Assembly: GCA_026993045.1 (NCBI GenBank)
Contig: JALWWR010000051.1
Location: 1 to 7,183 of the forward strand
Direction of reading: 5' to 3'
From: Thermodesulfatator sp.
GTDB lineage: Bacteria > Desulfobacterota > Thermodesulfobacteria > Thermodesulfobacteriales > Thermodesulfobacteriaceae
Length of the DNA stretch: 7,183 bases
This document shows positions 5,670-7,183 of this stretch, in pieces (positions within the stretch are counted from its first letter, which is position 1; each line of letters begins with the position of its first letter). The position numbers and the translations under genes are program-made. A model generated the notes under the pieces. It was not told the DNA's origin and ran no database searches. It saw only the letters and a list, made by a program, of their open reading frames with translations.

Positions 5670-6908
5670 ATGAAAAGACGGGTGGTAGTCACAGGCCTAG
5701 GGGCCATTTCTCCCCTAGGGATTGGGGTGGAAGAGACCTGGAAAGCCGCGGTAGAGGGGCGTTCGGGGATTGGACGTATTACCAAGTTTGATCCCTCGGG
5801 GCTTTCTTCTCAAATTGCCGGCGAAGTAAAGGGGTTTAACCCGGAGGAATTCCTTCCCAAAAAGCTGGTTTCCCGGGTGGATACCTTTATCCAGTTCGCC
5901 ATTGCGGCTTCCCGTATGGCCTTAGAGGATGCAGCCCTGCCCTTGGCAGATCTCGGCCCCTCGGCGGGGGTGATCATTGGGGTAGGTATGGGAGGCATGG
6001 GGGTAGTAGAGAACTATACTTTGGTCTTACGCGAAAAAGGTTACCGGCGTATTACCCCTTTCTTTATCCCTATGGTCATCCCTAACATGGCGGCGGGGCA
6101 GGTGGCCATCCTTTTTGGGGCCCAGGGGCCTAACACCGCGGTCTGCACCGCCTGTGCTGCTGGAAACCACGCCATTGGGGAGGCCTTCAAACTGGTGCGG
6201 GAGGGAACAGCCGAAATTATGATCTGTGGCGGAACCGAGAGTTTAATTACGCCCCTTTCGGTGGGAGGGTTTGCGGTAATGAAGGCCCTTTCTACCCGCA
6301 ACGAGGAGCCCGAGCGGGCCAGCCGCCCCTTTGACGCTAAAAGGGACGGTTTTGTAATCGCCGAAGGTTGCGGCATCTTGGTCCTAGAGTCTTTGGAACA
6401 TGCCCAGGCCCGGGGGGCTAAGATCTACGCCGAGATCGTGGGCTATGGTCTTAACGCTGACGCCTATCATATGACCGCTCCTCATCCTGAGGGCGAGGGC
6501 GCGGCCCGGTGCATGGAAATGGCTCTGGCCGACGCCGGCCTTTCCCCGAAAGAAGTGGATTATATCAACGCCCATGGCACCAGCACCCCCCTTAACGATG
6601 CCGCAGAGACCAAGGCCATCAAACGGGTCTTTGGCGAACACGCCTACCGGTTAGCGGTTTCTTCCACCAAATCCATGACCGGACATCTTCTAGGAGGGGC
6701 CGGAGGGCTTGAGGCCGTCTTTACAGTAAAGACTATTGCCGAGGGTCTCATCCCTCCCACTATAAATTATGAAGAACCTGACCCGGAGTGCGACTTAGAT
6801 TATGTCCCCAACCAGGCCCGAAAAGCGGAGGTGAAAGTGGCCCTTTCTAACGCCTTCGGTTTCGGAGGCACCAACGCGGTTTTAGTTTTCAAAAAGTTTG
6901 AGGGTTAA
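5670..6908 (+). CDS. fabF: 3-oxoacyl-[acyl-carrier-protein] synthase II
   Basis: FabF condenses malonyl-ACP with acyl-ACP to extend the fatty acid by two carbons, releasing CO2. At 412 residues it is a normal-length thiolase-fold enzyme. The Cys-His-His triad is C162 (CTACAAG), H302 (NAHGTSTP) and H339 ([10 protein letters not shown]), with K334 just before the last. The glycine-rich C-terminal loop [10 protein letters not shown] (393-402) is intact. An additional cysteine, C159, lies three residues before the catalytic one. The two-His arrangement separates it from FabH, which uses Cys-His-Asn. An SD, CCGGAGG, lies in the 12-nt gap after acpP. The order acpP-fabF is the most common bacterial arrangement and supports a role in primary fatty-acid synthesis. 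Confidence 0.97.
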   Translation: MKRRVVVTGLGAISPLGIGVEETWKAAVEGRSGIGRITKFDPSGLSSQIAGEVKGFNPEEFLPKKLVSRVDTFIQFAIAASRMALEDAALPLADLGPSAGVIIGVGMGGMGVVENYTLVLREKGYRRITPFFIPMVIPNMAAGQVAILFGAQGPNTAVCTACAAGNHAIGEAFKLVREGTAEIMICGGTESLITPLSVGGFAVMKALSTRNEEPERASRPFDAKRDGFVIAEGCGILVLESLEHAQARGAKIYAEIVGYGLNADAYHMTAPHPEGEGAARCMEMALADAGLSPKEVDYINAHGTSTPLNDAAETKAIKRVFGEHAYRLAVSSTKSMTGHLLGGAGGLEAVFTVKTIAEGLIPPTINYEEPDPECDLDYVPNQARKAEVKVALSNAFGFGGTNAVLVFKKFEG

Positions 6909-6911
6909 AGG

Positions 6912-7183
6912 ATGCGGATCGCTTTAGCTTCGGATCACGCCGGTTTTGAGCTCAAAGAAAAGCTCAAGAAATATCTGAAGGGCCAGGGCCATGAAGTCCT
7001 GGATGTGGGCTGTAATAGCTGCGAATCCGTGGACTACCCCATCTTTGGGGTGGAGGGGGTCAAGAAGGTCCTTTCTGGAGAGGCCGAGCGGGGGATCCTG
7101 ATTTGTGGCACTGGGATCGGGATGACCATCTTGGCCAACCGGTTTCCTGGGATCCGGGCGGCCTTGTGTCATGATTGTTACAC
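6912..7183 (+). CDS. rpiB: Ribose-5-phosphate isomerase B (5' part, cut by window end)
   Basis: RpiB interconverts ribose 5-phosphate and ribulose 5-phosphate in the pentose phosphate pathway. Only the first 90 codons are in the window; the family is about 145-150 residues long, so about 60% is visible. The N-terminal ASDHAGFELKEKL (6-18) carries the substrate-binding D8 and H9. ESVDYP (38-43), GEAERGILICGTGIGM (56-71, with the probable catalytic C65) and GIRAALCHD (80-88) are all typical. C65 indicates the E. coli-like Cys type and not the Glu type of actinobacteria. The ATG is 3 nt after the fabF stop; GAGGG at the end of fabF serves as SD. Placement after fabF is a recurring order in Desulfobacterota-like genomes, often followed by glyA (recalled, not checked). 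Confidence 0.95.
   Translation, partial: MRIALASDHAGFELKEKLKKYLKGQGHEVLDVGCNSCESVDYPIFGVEGVKKVLSGEAERGILICGTGIGMTILANRFPGIRAALCHDCY

Overview
The window looks like chromosome of a strictly anaerobic, probably thermophilic bacterium of the Desulfobacterota/Thermodesulfobacteria type. This is an inference from three things: an electron-bifurcating-type ETF pair, Glu/Lys/Arg-rich proteins, and the order acpP-fabF-rpiB. No 16S or other marker is present, so the assignment is tentative.

Left part (1-1598). A very AT-rich gene-free stretch (39 G/C in bases 1-180, about 22% by hand count) leads into a complete integron integrase gene (intI) on the + strand. A good sigma70-like promoter (TTGACA at 138-143) lies inside the longest possible ORF and moves the start to 195. 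The AT-rich stretch also holds a perfect 9-bp inverted repeat (62-80). A 159-bp gap follows intI and contains a long imperfect inverted repeat and several small palindromes. I find no cassette array or consensus attC site in the window, so the integrase is alone here unless cassettes lie to the left of base 1.

Right part (1599-7183). This is a tight co-directional gene train: an acyl-CoA dehydrogenase, etfB, etfA, fabG, acpP, fabF and the start of rpiB. Spacings are 13 nt, 1 nt, an 11-nt overlap, 159 nt, 12 nt and 3 nt. Nearly every gene has a purine-rich Shine-Dalgarno. The ETF subunits carry the sequence signature of the clostridial/bifurcating clade, not of the mitochondrial-type ETF. FabG, acyl carrier protein and FabF are the ketoreductase, carrier and condensing enzyme of type II fatty-acid synthesis; RpiB is a pentose-phosphate isomerase.

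How the genes may work together: the dehydrogenase and EtfBA should form one redox module acting on acyl/enoyl-CoA. It sits where plsX/fabH often precede fabG-acpP-fabF in other bacteria, and no enoyl-ACP reductase, FabH, FabD or FabZ is visible. This raises the possibility that the module is functionally tied to fatty-acid synthesis or turnover. The fabG-acpP gap holds a cUUCGg hairpin, a possible promoter for acpP and a doubtful 34-codon ORF. The most interesting points are the lone long-form integron integrase with its odd flanks, and the bifurcating dehydrogenase module built into a fatty-acid synthesis operon.
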